DNA of 64,000 nucleotides from Deltaproteobacteria bacterium (GTDB lineage Bacteria; Desulfobacterota; GWC2-55-46). The stretch lies in contig JACRCL010000016.1 in the NCBI GenBank assembly GCA_016219015.1, forward strand, positions 1-64,000. The letters run 5' to 3'. The stretch's first letter is position 1. Every line of letters starts with the position of its first letter. Shown piece by piece: positions 39,963 through 51,039 of this stretch. Below the pieces are notes generated by a model. That model was given only the letters and a program-made list of their open reading frames with translations. It had not been told where the DNA came from and made no database searches. The translations under genes were made by a program, and so were the position numbers.

Positions 39963-41243
39963 ATGAATATCGTTCAGGTAAATACTCATGACGTTCAGGG
40001 CGGAGCAGCAAGGGTGGCATACGGCCTCCACCTCGCGTTCAGGAGCGCAGGCCATGATTCAAAGATGATAGTGGGGGTTAAACGCGGCAGCGACCCGGAC
40101 GTCCTTACAATACACCCGGACAGTGGGTTCTTCGCAAAAAAGGCGCTGAACCTTAAATGGATTTGCTCCGAGTGGATCGAGCAGGCAAGCGGACTCCAGT
40201 ATTTTCTCTTCTCCTCGTCGAGAAGCATAATGCGGAAGGGCCCTGCAAGGAGAGCCGATATAGTGCACTTTCATAATACGCATGGAAGTTACCTGAACCA
40301 GTGGGCTATAAGGGGGGTGTCGCACGAAAAGCCAGTAGTCTGGACGCTTCATGACATGTGGGCCCTTACGGGCCACTGCGCCCATAGCTTCGATTGCGAG
40401 AGATGGAAGACAGGTTGCGGGATGTGCCCGGCGCTGGATACATACCCGTCTATCAGGTCAGACAGGACCCGCATGCTCTGGAAAATAAAATCAAAGGTCT
40501 TCCGGGAATCCGGCATCATCCTGACCGTCCCGTCAAAATGGCTGATGGACAAGCTGCCGGACTCGATACTTTCGCATTTTCCGGCCTATCTCGTGCCAAA
40601 CGCTGTGGACACGGACATCTTCAAGCCAAAAGACAGACAGGCCTTGCGTAAAGCATTAGGGCTCCCTCAGGACAGGTTCATCGCCATTTTTGTGGCGGAT
40701 ACGGGCAGCAGAAATAAATGGAAAGGCTTTGAGCACCTCGTGGGCGCCCTGTCCATAATAAAGAACGGGTACGGCTATAGGCCATACCTCGTGGTTATAG
40801 GGGATGCTGAAAAGTCCTCGCTTGAGGGGATCGGCCTGGAAGGCAGGTCCATAGGGGCCACGAGTGACCCAAGAGTAATCGCCGATTACGATGCCGCGTC
40901 GGATGTATATCTTGCGCCCTCTTTAGCTGAAAACAGCCCTTTAGTGGTGCTTGAGGCCCTCGCCTGCGGGATACCCGTCGTCGCCTTCAGGGTAGGCGGG
41001 GTCCCTGAGATAATCAAGCATATGGAGACCGGCTATATAGCGGGATACAGGGACGAGAGGGATTTCGCGGAGGGCATAAAATGGCTTATGGACATGGACA
41101 GAGGAAAATATCTTGATATGAGCGGAAAATGCGTATCGGAGATAAAAGAAAGGCATACATTAAAGCAGCAGGCGAGCAATTTTCTTGGCGTCTATGAGCA
41201 TGCAATAAAAAAACATCGATATAAAAAAGGGCATCCTCAATGA
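39963..41243 (+). CDS. Family 4 glycosyltransferase
   Basis: VNTHDVQGGAARVAYGLHLAFR, LHDMWALTGHC, LAPSLAENSPLVVLEALACGIPVVAF. Confidence 0.88.
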   Translation: MNIVQVNTHDVQGGAARVAYGLHLAFRSAGHDSKMIVGVKRGSDPDVLTIHPDSGFFAKKALNLKWICSEWIEQASGLQYFLFSSSRSIMRKGPARRADIVHFHNTHGSYLNQWAIRGVSHEKPVVWTLHDMWALTGHCAHSFDCERWKTGCGMCPALDTYPSIRSDRTRMLWKIKSKVFRESGIILTVPSKWLMDKLPDSILSHFPAYLVPNAVDTDIFKPKDRQALRKALGLPQDRFIAIFVADTGSRNKWKGFEHLVGALSIIKNGYGYRPYLVVIGDAEKSSLEGIGLEGRSIGATSDPRVIADYDAASDVYLAPSLAENSPLVVLEALACGIPVVAFRVGGVPEIIKHMETGYIAGYRDERDFAEGIKWLMDMDRGKYLDMSGKCVSEIKERHTLKQQASNFLGVYEHAIKKHRYKKGHPQ

Positions 41244-42175
41244 ACATAACCTACTCCATAGTCGTCCCGGTCTTTAACGAGGCCTCGGTAATGGACGAGC
41301 TCTGCAAAAGGCTCCTTAAGGTCATGGACAATTTGAAAGAGCCTTTCGAGGTCGTATTCGTCGACGACGGCAGCTCGGACGATACCTTCAGGAAGGCCGC
41401 TGAGTGGGTCGGGAAAAGAAAAGAGGTAAAGGCTTTGAGGTTCTCGCGGAACTTCGGCCACCAGATAGCCATAACCGCGGGCATGGACTCTGCCGCTGGA
41501 GAAGCCGTTATCGTCATGGACGGAGACCTCCAGCACCCGCCCGAACTGATCCCGGAGATGATAGCCGCGTGGAAGAGCGGCTATAACGTGGTCAATACCA
41601 TAAGGCAGGAGACCGAAGGCATCCCTCTTAAGAAGAAGCTCTTCTCAAAGGCGTTCTACAAAGTCATAAACCTCGATTCAGAGGTCGTGATACAGCCGGA
41701 CGCCGCAGACTTCAGGCTTATGGACCGCGCCTCGTGCGACGCGTTCAAAGCGCTCCGGGAGCAGGACAGGTTCGTCCGGGGGCTTACGAGCTGGATAGGC
41801 TTCAAGCAGACGAATATCCCGTACAGGGCCGACGCCCGCCACTCGGGGCAGAGCAAGTATTCCTTCTCGAAGATGCTCAAATTCGCCATAAACGGGATAA
41901 CCTCGTTTACTACCCTGCCGCTCAAGGCCGTTGGATTTTTCGGCCTCGCTGTCGCCGGGGTAAGCTTCGTTTATGCGGCTTATGCCCTATATGTCAGGCT
42001 CGTCCTTAACATCGCCGTAGAGGGCTGGACGTCTCTTCTTGTCGGGGTCCTTTTCCTCGGCGGGGTCCAGCTCATAAGCATCGGCGTTTTGGGCGCGTAC
42101 ATAGCGCGGATATTCAGGCAGGTCAAGAACAGGCCTCTTTACATAATCCAGGAGAGGGCGGGGTGGAAGGAATAG
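41240..42175 (+). CDS. Family 2 glycosyltransferase with TM segments (polyprenyl-phosphate sugar synthase type)
   Basis: YSIVVPVFNEASVMDELCKRL..FVDDGSSDDT..VIVMDGDLQHPPELIPEMI. Confidence 0.88.
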   Translation: MNITYSIVVPVFNEASVMDELCKRLLKVMDNLKEPFEVVFVDDGSSDDTFRKAAEWVGKRKEVKALRFSRNFGHQIAITAGMDSAAGEAVIVMDGDLQHPPELIPEMIAAWKSGYNVVNTIRQETEGIPLKKKLFSKAFYKVINLDSEVVIQPDAADFRLMDRASCDAFKALREQDRFVRGLTSWIGFKQTNIPYRADARHSGQSKYSFSKMLKFAINGITSFTTLPLKAVGFFGLAVAGVSFVYAAYALYVRLVLNIAVEGWTSLLVGVLFLGGVQLISIGVLGAYIARIFRQVKNRPLYIIQERAGWKE

Positions 42176-42859
42176 ATGGAGAAGAAGGGCCTTTTCTACG
42201 ACAGGTTCGCCTCTGAGTTCGACGCCAAGATGAACATGTACGACACCGACAAGCGCCTCGAGGTGGTATTCGAGAGGCTCTTTAAAAGCGGCGAGCTGAA
42301 GGGCAAAGTCCTGCTGGACGCCGGGAGCGGCACGGGCTGGTTCAGTAGAAGGGCCGTCGAGCTCGGGGCCAGGGTCACCTCGCTCGACGTGGGCGAGAAG
42401 ATCTTGAACGAGGTTAAAAAAAAGTGCGACACCGTGAGGGTCGTCGGCGACGTGACGAATTTGAAGTTCCCGGACAGGTCCTTCGACTGCATAGTATCGA
42501 CCGAGGTGATAGAGCATACTCCCGACCCGGCCAAAGCCATAAAGGAGATGTCGCGGGTGATAAAAAAGGGCGGCGTCCTCGCCCTTACGGTGCCGAACAG
42601 GGCGTGGCACTTCGCGGTTGTCATTGGCAACGCCCTTAAACTGCGGCCCTACGAGGGGTTCGAGAACTGGGTCCGGTACGGCTGGCTTAAAAAGGAGTTA
42701 GAGAAGAACGGCTTCAGGGTCGTGGAGCAGTTCGGGTTCCACGCCCTCCCGTTCGTGTCGCCTAAGCTCTACGGGGTGATAGACCGCCTCGATAAATACG
42801 GGGGCGGCCTGCTCGGGCGCTTCATGGTGAATATCGCGGTAAGGGCGGAGAAGGAGTGA
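42176..42859 (+). CDS. SAM-dependent methyltransferase
   Basis: VLLDAGSGTGWFSRRAVELGARVTSLDVG; IVSTEVIEHTPDPAKAIKEMSRV. Confidence 0.85.
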   Translation: MEKKGLFYDRFASEFDAKMNMYDTDKRLEVVFERLFKSGELKGKVLLDAGSGTGWFSRRAVELGARVTSLDVGEKILNEVKKKCDTVRVVGDVTNLKFPDRSFDCIVSTEVIEHTPDPAKAIKEMSRVIKKGGVLALTVPNRAWHFAVVIGNALKLRPYEGFENWVRYGWLKKELEKNGFRVVEQFGFHALPFVSPKLYGVIDRLDKYGGGLLGRFMVNIAVRAEKE

Positions 42860-43746
42860 AACCCCCCCTTGTCTCCGTAATAACCCCTTCTTTCAATCAG
42901 GGGAGGTTCATAGAGGAGACGATAAAGAGCGTCATCTCGCAGGAGGGGGATTTTTTTCTCGAATACCTTATCATGGACGGCGGCTCGACCGATGGTTCGG
43001 TCGAGGTCATGGAAAGATACGGCCGCCTCCTTAAAGAGGGGAAGTGGCCCATAAGGTGCAATGGGGTTGAATATAAGTGGGTGAGCGAAAAGGACAATGG
43101 GCAGGCTGACGCGGTAAACAAGGGTTTTAGAAGCGCGAAGGGCGGGATATTAGGCTGGATAAATTCGGACGACACATACATACCGGGCGCGATAAAAAAA
43201 GCGAAAGAGTTCCTCGAAGCTCACAAAGACGTTTTGATGGTCTACGGCGAGGGGTATTACATAAACGAGGGCGGGGAGATAATAGAGCGGTATCCTACCG
43301 GACTTGATATCAAAAGGCTTGCCGAGGCCTGCTTCATTTGCCAGCCCACGGTCTTTTTAAGGAGGCGGGTTCTTGAGGAGGTGGGGTTCCTGGACCCGGA
43401 TCTCCACTACTGCATGGACTATGAGTACTGGATTAGGATATCGAAAAAGCTTAAAATGGGCCATATTGGGGAGTTCCTGGCGAACTCCAGGCTGCATCCA
43501 GAGACAAAGACGGCGTCGAAACGCCTTGAGGCGTGCGAAGAGGCCGTAGGGATGCTGAAGCGGCGATATGGCAGGGTGCCGTCCTCCTGGGTCTTTGCCT
43601 ATGCCCACGTCAAACTCGAAAATCGTCTCAGGAGAGGCACGCCGTTCAGAGAGTACCTCTTTAAAGCCGTCTGGGGCCTTTCCTCCGCATATGAGTATCT
43701 GAGGATAAACGGCCCACTGGCGCGAAAAACATATAACAACCCGTGA
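42856..43746 (+). CDS. Family 2 glycosyltransferase
   Basis: VSVITPSFNQGRFIEETIKSV..MDGGSTDGS; LGWINSDDTYIPGAI. Confidence 0.87.
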   Translation: MKPPLVSVITPSFNQGRFIEETIKSVISQEGDFFLEYLIMDGGSTDGSVEVMERYGRLLKEGKWPIRCNGVEYKWVSEKDNGQADAVNKGFRSAKGGILGWINSDDTYIPGAIKKAKEFLEAHKDVLMVYGEGYYINEGGEIIERYPTGLDIKRLAEACFICQPTVFLRRRVLEEVGFLDPDLHYCMDYEYWIRISKKLKMGHIGEFLANSRLHPETKTASKRLEACEEAVGMLKRRYGRVPSSWVFAYAHVKLENRLRRGTPFREYLFKAVWGLSSAYEYLRINGPLARKTYNNP

Positions 43747-45020
43747 AACAGTATCAGATTATAAAATACCTCATGACGTTCCTCGGGCGGCTGCTTAACC
43801 CTCTCCTTAAAAGCCAGAGGCTCGCCTTGCCCGTGGCCAGGCTTAACGCCATGATAAACATCAGGCTCGCTCTGCGCGCAATCGAATCGGTTAAGAAAGG
43901 CAGGGTCATAAGGGGCGCAAGGGGGATAAACATAGCCGGGCAGATAGCGTCCGAAAGCGGCGTGGGAGAGGCCGCAAGGTCCAGCATAAGGGCGATAGAG
44001 GCCGCGGGCATCCCGCATGTCCTCAACAACATCCCCGGGCTGTCAAGGCAGAACGACCTTACTTACACGGATTTTTCGGAAGGAAACCCCTATATGATTA
44101 ATTTGATACACGTCAACGCCGATGGCGCGCCTGATTTTTTCCTGAGGGGGCCCGGGCGCTTCAAGGACAGGTATAATATAGGGTACTGGCTTTGGGAGCT
44201 GTCCGAATTTCCACGGCAGTGGCGCGACAGTTTCAGGTTTTTCGACGAGATATGGACCTCCAGCGACTTCTGCGCGGAATCCATCTCAAAGTCCTCTCCC
44301 GTGCCCGTTGTCAAGATCCCCCTTGCCGTGGAGGTGAAGGGGTTGAAAAACCTTAAACGGCCCGACTTCGGCCTCGAAGAGGACAAATTCATCTTCCTCT
44401 TCGTCTTCGATTTTTACAGCTACATCGAGAGGAAAAACCCCCTTGCGGCGGTGGAGGCGTTCAGGCGGGCCTTCGGCGGGTCAACGCGCGCCCAGCTCGT
44501 GCTCAAGTGCTCCAACTCCCACTGGAACATCCGCGAAAGAGACAGGCTCCTGGAGGCGTCCAGAGGGCTTGACGTGAAGCTTATCGACGGGTATCTCGGG
44601 AAGGAAGAACTGCATACGCTCGTTTCGCTTTGCGATTGCTACCTTTCGCTGCACCGCTCCGAGGGGTTCGGTTTCACGCTCGCGGAGGCGATGTATCTTG
44701 AAAAGCCTGTCATAGCCACGGGTTATTCGGGCAACATGGATTTTATGGACGACACCAACAGCTTTCTCGTCAGGCATTCAATGGTAAAGATAGAGAAGGA
44801 GTCAGGCCCTTATAAAAAGGGTAACGTCTGGGCGGAGCCCGACGCGTCCCATGCCGCCGAGCTGCTGCGACTTGTATATGAGAACAGTGACCTGGCAAGG
44901 AAGGTCGGCAGGAAGGCGGCGGCCGATATAAAGGCTCTGTTGTGCCCCGCGTCCGTGGGAAAGATGATACACGCAAGGGTCGCGGAGATAGAAGGGTCCG
45001 TGGCCGGGAAGCTAATATGA
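43743..45020 (+). CDS. Family 4 glycosyltransferase
   Basis: IAGQIASESGVGEAARSSIRAIEAAGI; LSLHRSEGFGFTLAEAMYLEKPVIATGYSGN. Confidence 0.86.
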   Translation: MKQYQIIKYLMTFLGRLLNPLLKSQRLALPVARLNAMINIRLALRAIESVKKGRVIRGARGINIAGQIASESGVGEAARSSIRAIEAAGIPHVLNNIPGLSRQNDLTYTDFSEGNPYMINLIHVNADGAPDFFLRGPGRFKDRYNIGYWLWELSEFPRQWRDSFRFFDEIWTSSDFCAESISKSSPVPVVKIPLAVEVKGLKNLKRPDFGLEEDKFIFLFVFDFYSYIERKNPLAAVEAFRRAFGGSTRAQLVLKCSNSHWNIRERDRLLEASRGLDVKLIDGYLGKEELHTLVSLCDCYLSLHRSEGFGFTLAEAMYLEKPVIATGYSGNMDFMDDTNSFLVRHSMVKIEKESGPYKKGNVWAEPDASHAAELLRLVYENSDLARKVGRKAAADIKALLCPASVGKMIHARVAEIEGSVAGKLI

Positions 45021-45045
45021 AAAGCTCTTCTCAAAACCTCTGCCG

Positions 45046-45975
45046 ATGAGCGGCAAAAGGGCTGCAAAGAAGGCCGCGGTCATTGTTTTGAACTGGAACG
45101 GCCTCGGCGATACCGTGGAGTGCGTACGCACGCTGAAACAACTTACTTACCCGGACTATAAGATAATAATGGTGGATAACGGCTCCACGGACGGCTCGGC
45201 GGATGCCTTGCAGCGGGTTTTCCCCGAGATTGAGATCATCAGAAACGAAAAAAACCTTGGCTTCGCCGGGGGTGAAAACACAGGTATGCGACGCGCCCTC
45301 GCCGAAGGGGCCGAGTATATAGCCATCATCAATAATGACGCCACGGCTGACCCGGGTTTCCTCACCGAGCTTGTAAGCGCGGCCGAATCGGAAAAGGGCG
45401 CCGGCATGCTGTCCTCGAAAGTGTATTTTTTTGACAGTCCCCGGATACTCTGGTACGCCGGGGCATCTTTTCACCCGTGGATAGGCTGGGGCCGCCACAG
45501 GGGGTTCAACATGCCGGACCGGGGGCAATTCGACGACATCGAAGAGACACAGAGACCTTGCGGCTGCTCCATGCTGGTCACAAAGGAGCTATGCGAAAAG
45601 ATCGGGCTTCTCGACGAGAGGTTCTTCTGTTACTCCGAGGACATCGACTGGGGGATGAGGGCCGGCAAGGCGGGGTTTAAGGTACTCTATGTGCCGGGAT
45701 CGAAGGTGTGGCACAAGGTTTCAAGGGCCACGGGGGGGCCTTCAAGCGCGGTTGCGCTTTATTATACAGTGAGAAATACACTGATGTGCGTCGACAAGAA
45801 CAAACCCCTGCCCCTGCCCTTGAGGTCATTACGGTACGCGGCGATAATCGGCGTAAGTTTTTTAAGCCTTTTAACGATGCGGGTGCCGAAGGCGCTGGGA
45901 TCAAGGCGCATTGTGCAGGGCGCGAAAGATTACTTCCTCGGCAGGTGCGGGGAGCTCCGTAGGGGGAATAGATGA
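45046..45975 (+). CDS. Family 2 glycosyltransferase (rhamnosyltransferase-like)
   Basis: AVIVLNWNGLGDTVECVRTLKQLTY..MVDNGSTDGS. Confidence 0.86.
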   Translation: MSGKRAAKKAAVIVLNWNGLGDTVECVRTLKQLTYPDYKIIMVDNGSTDGSADALQRVFPEIEIIRNEKNLGFAGGENTGMRRALAEGAEYIAIINNDATADPGFLTELVSAAESEKGAGMLSSKVYFFDSPRILWYAGASFHPWIGWGRHRGFNMPDRGQFDDIEETQRPCGCSMLVTKELCEKIGLLDERFFCYSEDIDWGMRAGKAGFKVLYVPGSKVWHKVSRATGGPSSAVALYYTVRNTLMCVDKNKPLPLPLRSLRYAAIIGVSFLSLLTMRVPKALGSRRIVQGAKDYFLGRCGELRRGNR

Positions 45976-46922
45976 AGATACTTGTGACAGGCGGCGCGGG
46001 CTTTATCGGGTCTAACGTGGCCGACGCGTACATAAACGCGGGCCATGAGGTCATAATAGTCGACGACCTCTCTTCCGGGAAGAGGGAGAACGTCAACCCC
46101 AAGGCCCGCTTCCATCAGGTGGATATCCGCTCAAAGGAGCTGAGGGAGGTAATAAAGTCCGAAAGGCCGGACATAATAAACCACCACGCGGCGCAGATTT
46201 CCGTGCCCGCCTCCGTGGAGGACCCGCTCTACGACGCCGACGTGAACGTGAAGGGATTCATAAACGTCCTCGAGGCCGCAAGGCTAAACGACACCAAAAA
46301 GGTCGTCTTCATCTCGTCAGGCGGCGCCATATACGGCGAGGCCGGGGAATATCCCACCACGGAGGATTACCCCGTCCGGCCGCTCTCCCCGTACGCCATA
46401 ACCAAATTCGTCTCGGAGAAGTACCTCGCCTTCTACCGCCACCAATACGGGTTAGACTACACGGTGCTCCGGTACGCGAACGTCTACGGGCCGCGACAGG
46501 TCCCGCACGGCGAGGCCGGGGTCGTGGCGATATTCATCGACAGATTGCTGGACTCCAAGGAATGCGCGCTCTACCATTTCAAGGACGATCCGCGTGGCAT
46601 GACAAGGGACTACTGCTTCGTGGGCGATGTTGCGAGGGCCAACCTCCTGGCCATCGACAAGGGCAGCGGGGAGGCCTTCAATATAGGCACGGGCGTTGCC
46701 ACCCACACCGGGGAGCTCTTCAGCGTCATCTTTGAATCGATAAAGAAGAGGCGCAACATCCCGGACGAGCTTAAAGCGCCCAAAAGGGGCCCGGCAAGGG
46801 CCGGGGACATCAAGAGGAGCTGCCTGAACGCCGGGAAGGCAGGCAGGACGCTCGGCTGGAGGCCGGAGTTAGACCTGAGGAAGGGCATAGAGGCTACGCT
46901 TGATTGGCGGCTTAAGAGATGA
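45972..46922 (+). CDS. UDP-glucose 4-epimerase-like SDR
   Basis: [51 protein letters not shown]. Confidence 0.86.
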   Translation: MKILVTGGAGFIGSNVADAYINAGHEVIIVDDLSSGKRENVNPKARFHQVDIRSKELREVIKSERPDIINHHAAQISVPASVEDPLYDADVNVKGFINVLEAARLNDTKKVVFISSGGAIYGEAGEYPTTEDYPVRPLSPYAITKFVSEKYLAFYRHQYGLDYTVLRYANVYGPRQVPHGEAGVVAIFIDRLLDSKECALYHFKDDPRGMTRDYCFVGDVARANLLAIDKGSGEAFNIGTGVATHTGELFSVIFESIKKRRNIPDELKAPKRGPARAGDIKRSCLNAGKAGRTLGWRPELDLRKGIEATLDWRLKR

Positions 46923-46929
46923 CCCATAA

Positions 46930-47919
<990 letters not shown>

Positions 47920-47940
47920 GCTTTTTTTAAGGGGAGGCTT

Positions 47941-48903
47941 TTGGAAAAGGTACTCATAACAGGCATCGCGGGCTTCGTGGGCTCTCACCTTGCCGAGAGG
48001 CTCGGCAACAGGGCGGAGCTATGGGGAACCCTGCTCGACGACCACGTCCGCAATATCTCGAAGATAAAGGGGCTCAACCTCGTAAAGTGCGACCTCCTCG
48101 ACGCGCCCGCGGTCAAAGACCTCATCGAAAAGGTGCGCCCGGACAAGGTATACCACCTGGCCGCGCAGTCCGTCCCTTCGCTGTCGTTCTCGAACCCGGC
48201 CGAGACGCTCAAGGTCAACGTCTTTTCCGCCCTTAACCTCTTCGAGGCAACCGTAGCCCTGTCGCCCGGCGCGGTCGTATTGAACATAGGCTCCGGCGAC
48301 GAGTACGGGGACGTCGATGAAAAGGACCTGCCGTTGAAGGAGACGGCGCTCTTGAAGCCCATCAACCCCTACGCCGTAAGCAAGGTGGCGCAGGACCTGC
48401 TCGCCTTCCAGTACTGGAAGAGCAAGGGGCTCAAGGTGGTGCGCTGCAGGCCCTTCAACCACTTCGGCCCGAGGCAGTCAGAGGCGTTCGTAACCGCGGC
48501 CTTCGCGAAGCAGATAGCTGAAATAGAAGCCGGGATAAAGAAGGAGAAGGTGCTCGATACCGGGAACCTGGAGGCCTCCAAGGACTTCCTCGACGTGCGG
48601 GACGTGGTGGCCGCCTACGAGCTGCTGATCGACAGGGGCGTCCACGGGGCCGTCTACAACGTGTGCTCCGGGTCGGTTGTGAAGATAAGGGAGATGGTAG
48701 AGACGCTCGTCTCGTTTTCAAAGGAGAGGATAGAGGTCAGGGAGGACTCGTCGAAGAGGAGGCCCACGGACACCGTGGCGATATGCGGTGACGCCTCCAG
48801 ACTAAAGTCCCTCGGCTGGAGGCAGGAGTACGGCCTCCAGGAAGGGCTCAAGTCCGTGCTCGACTTTTGGAGGAAAGAGGTCAGGGGGGCGGCAGGCTGC
48901 TGA
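47941..48903 (+). CDS. GDP-4-dehydro-6-deoxy-mannose reductase-like SDR
   Basis: VLITGIAGFVGSHLAERLGNRAELWGTLL; adjacent to gmd; stop codon lies at the edge of repeat A. Confidence 0.83.
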   Translation: MEKVLITGIAGFVGSHLAERLGNRAELWGTLLDDHVRNISKIKGLNLVKCDLLDAPAVKDLIEKVRPDKVYHLAAQSVPSLSFSNPAETLKVNVFSALNLFEATVALSPGAVVLNIGSGDEYGDVDEKDLPLKETALLKPINPYAVSKVAQDLLAFQYWKSKGLKVVRCRPFNHFGPRQSEAFVTAAFAKQIAEIEAGIKKEKVLDTGNLEASKDFLDVRDVVAAYELLIDRGVHGAVYNVCSGSVVKIREMVETLVSFSKERIEVREDSSKRRPTDTVAICGDASRLKSLGWRQEYGLQEGLKSVLDFWRKEVRGAAGC

Positions 48904-49019
48904 AAAAGTCCATCTGCTTTGTTGTCTTCGTCTTCGCATAGCGTAAGGAGAGTACGTCTCATTCCTAAGCTCCCCTATTTCAATGGGGCCTCGCATCTGG
49001 AGCTTTTTGAGCAGCCTGA
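48893..49019 (-). repeat. Repeat A copy 7 (reverse orientation), followed by a truncated end fragment to ~49050
   Basis: caggctgctgaaaaagtccatctgctttgttgtcttcg...gcatctggagctttttgagcagcctg. Confidence 0.83.
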
Positions 49020-49071
49020 ATGTAATTTTGAATTTTCCCAGCAGCCTGCTAAAATTATTCGGAGAATTGTC

Positions 49072-50238
49072 TTGCGGATAGGCATAAACGCTCTATACCT
49101 CCTTCCGGGAAAGGTCGGGGGGAGCGAGATATACGTGAGGAACCTCGTAGCAGCGCTGCCCGATGCGGCAGGCGATAACGAGTATTTCATCTTCATAAAC
49201 AGGGAGAGCGCCGGGATATTCGAGAAGCTCGCCCCCGGCGTTACGGTCATACCCTGCCCGATAAGGGCCGAGAGCCGCCCCCTGAGGATACTTTGGGAGG
49301 AGCTTATCCTGCCTTTCCAAATAAGGAAACATAAGATAGACGTGCTCATCTCCGCGGGGATGTCCGCGCCGTTTTTCTGCCCCGCGCCGTCCTTCGTCGT
49401 CGTCTACGACCTGCAGCACATAAACCAGCCGCAGAACTTCAACAGGCTCTATCTCGTTTTTCTGAAGACCATAATCTACCTGAGCGCGAAACTGAGCGAC
49501 GGGGTAATAACGTTATCAGAGAAATCCAAGGCCGATATCGTAAAGTCCTACCATATAAGACCGGAGAAGGTCGGGGTCACATATCTTGCCTCAGACTCGA
49601 AGGCATTCTATAAAAGAACTTCGTCGGAGGTTGCCGGGATAAGGAAGAAGTACAACCTCCCGGAGCGCTTCGTCCTCTACATAGCCTCGTCCCTGCCGCA
49701 TAAGAACTACGAGCGGCTTCTGCAGGCCTTCAAGACCGTGAAAGAGAAGAGCCCCGGTATAAAGCTCGTCCTTATAGGCGCGAGGGACTACGGCCATGAC
49801 GCCATCTCAAGAAAAATCGACGAGCTCGGGCTGAGGGCCGACGTCGTCTTTCTCGGCTGGCTCCCGTTCGAGGATATCCCTGTCATATACTCGGCCGCGG
49901 AGGTCTTCGTCTTCCCCTCGCTCCACGAGGGGTTCGGCATCCCGGTGCTCGAGGCCTTTGCCTGCGGCGTGCCCGTGGTATGCTCGCGGATAGAGCCTCT
50001 TACAGAGTTCGCCTCCCCGGCCGCGCTCTTCGTGGACCCGCTCCGTCCGGATGATATCGCCAAAGGCATACTATCGGTTTTGGGCGACAGGGGGCTTAGA
50101 GACAGGCTTGTAAATGAGGGCCTCAGGAGGGCGGCTGACTTCAGCTGGGAGAAGACGGCATTGAAGACGCTTTCAACGATAAGCTCCTGCCCTGGAAATG
50201 GCGGAAAAAGGGACGCATGCAAGACCTCCCCAAGATAA
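49072..50238 (+). CDS. Family 4 glycosyltransferase
   Basis: MRIGINALYLLPGKVGGSEIYVRNLVAAL (TTG start); FPSLHEGFGIPVLEAFACGVPVVCS. Confidence 0.87.
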   Translation: MRIGINALYLLPGKVGGSEIYVRNLVAALPDAAGDNEYFIFINRESAGIFEKLAPGVTVIPCPIRAESRPLRILWEELILPFQIRKHKIDVLISAGMSAPFFCPAPSFVVVYDLQHINQPQNFNRLYLVFLKTIIYLSAKLSDGVITLSEKSKADIVKSYHIRPEKVGVTYLASDSKAFYKRTSSEVAGIRKKYNLPERFVLYIASSLPHKNYERLLQAFKTVKEKSPGIKLVLIGARDYGHDAISRKIDELGLRADVVFLGWLPFEDIPVIYSAAEVFVFPSLHEGFGIPVLEAFACGVPVVCSRIEPLTEFASPAALFVDPLRPDDIAKGILSVLGDRGLRDRLVNEGLRRAADFSWEKTALKTLSTISSCPGNGGKRDACKTSPR

Positions 50239-51014
50239 CGGTAATAACGCCCTCGTTCAACCAGGGGGAGTTCATCGAAAGGACGATAGAGAGCGTCCTT
50301 GGGCAGAATTATCCCAACCTTGAGTACCTTGTCATCGACGGCGGCTCTACGGACAATACCGTAAGCATACTTAAAAGATATGAGAAAAATCTAAAGTGGG
50401 TATCTGAAAAGGACAAGGGGCAGTCGGACGCCATCAATAAAGGTTTGAGGAGGGCGAGCGGGGATATAATAGCCTACTTGAACTCCGACGACACCTATGA
50501 GCCGGGCGCGCTTGAAAGGGTGGCGGAGTTTTTTACAAAGAACCCTTCGGTCAAGTGGGTTACAGGCAAGTGCAGGATAATAGACGTTGACGACAGAGAG
50601 GCAAGAAAGGCGATAACGGGCTATAAAAATTTTTTGCTTAGGAGATACAGTTATAATATACTTCTGGTGACGAACTTCATCTCACAGCCCGCTACTTTCA
50701 TGAGGAAAGAGGTCTTCAAGGAGTTCGGGCTCTTCGACGTGGACCAGCACCGCGTCATGGATTACGACTACTGGCTTAAGCTCGGCAGGCTCTTTAGACC
50801 CGGCTTCATCGACGAGTACCTCGCCTGCTTCAGGGTCCACCGGGCCTCGAAGACCTCAAGCTCTTTCAGAGAGACCTTCAGGCAGGAACTCGACTTATCG
50901 AGGAAGTATTCCGGCTCGCGCCTTATAAACGCGCTCCATTACATGAGCTACCTCGGCATCTGCGGGGTATACACTCTTCTGGACAGGGCCGGGCGCAGAA
51001 ATCGTACCCTGTAG
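50217..51014 (+). CDS. Family 2 glycosyltransferase
   Basis: ITVITPSFNQGEFIERTIESVLGQNYPNLEYLVIDGGSTDNT. Confidence 0.88.
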   Translation: MQDLPKITVITPSFNQGEFIERTIESVLGQNYPNLEYLVIDGGSTDNTVSILKRYEKNLKWVSEKDKGQSDAINKGLRRASGDIIAYLNSDDTYEPGALERVAEFFTKNPSVKWVTGKCRIIDVDDREARKAITGYKNFLLRRYSYNILLVTNFISQPATFMRKEVFKEFGLFDVDQHRVMDYDYWLKLGRLFRPGFIDEYLACFRVHRASKTSSSFRETFRQELDLSRKYSGSRLINALHYMSYLGICGVYTLLDRAGRRNRTL

Positions 51015-51039
51015 GGACAAGGAGGTTACTGAAGGCATC

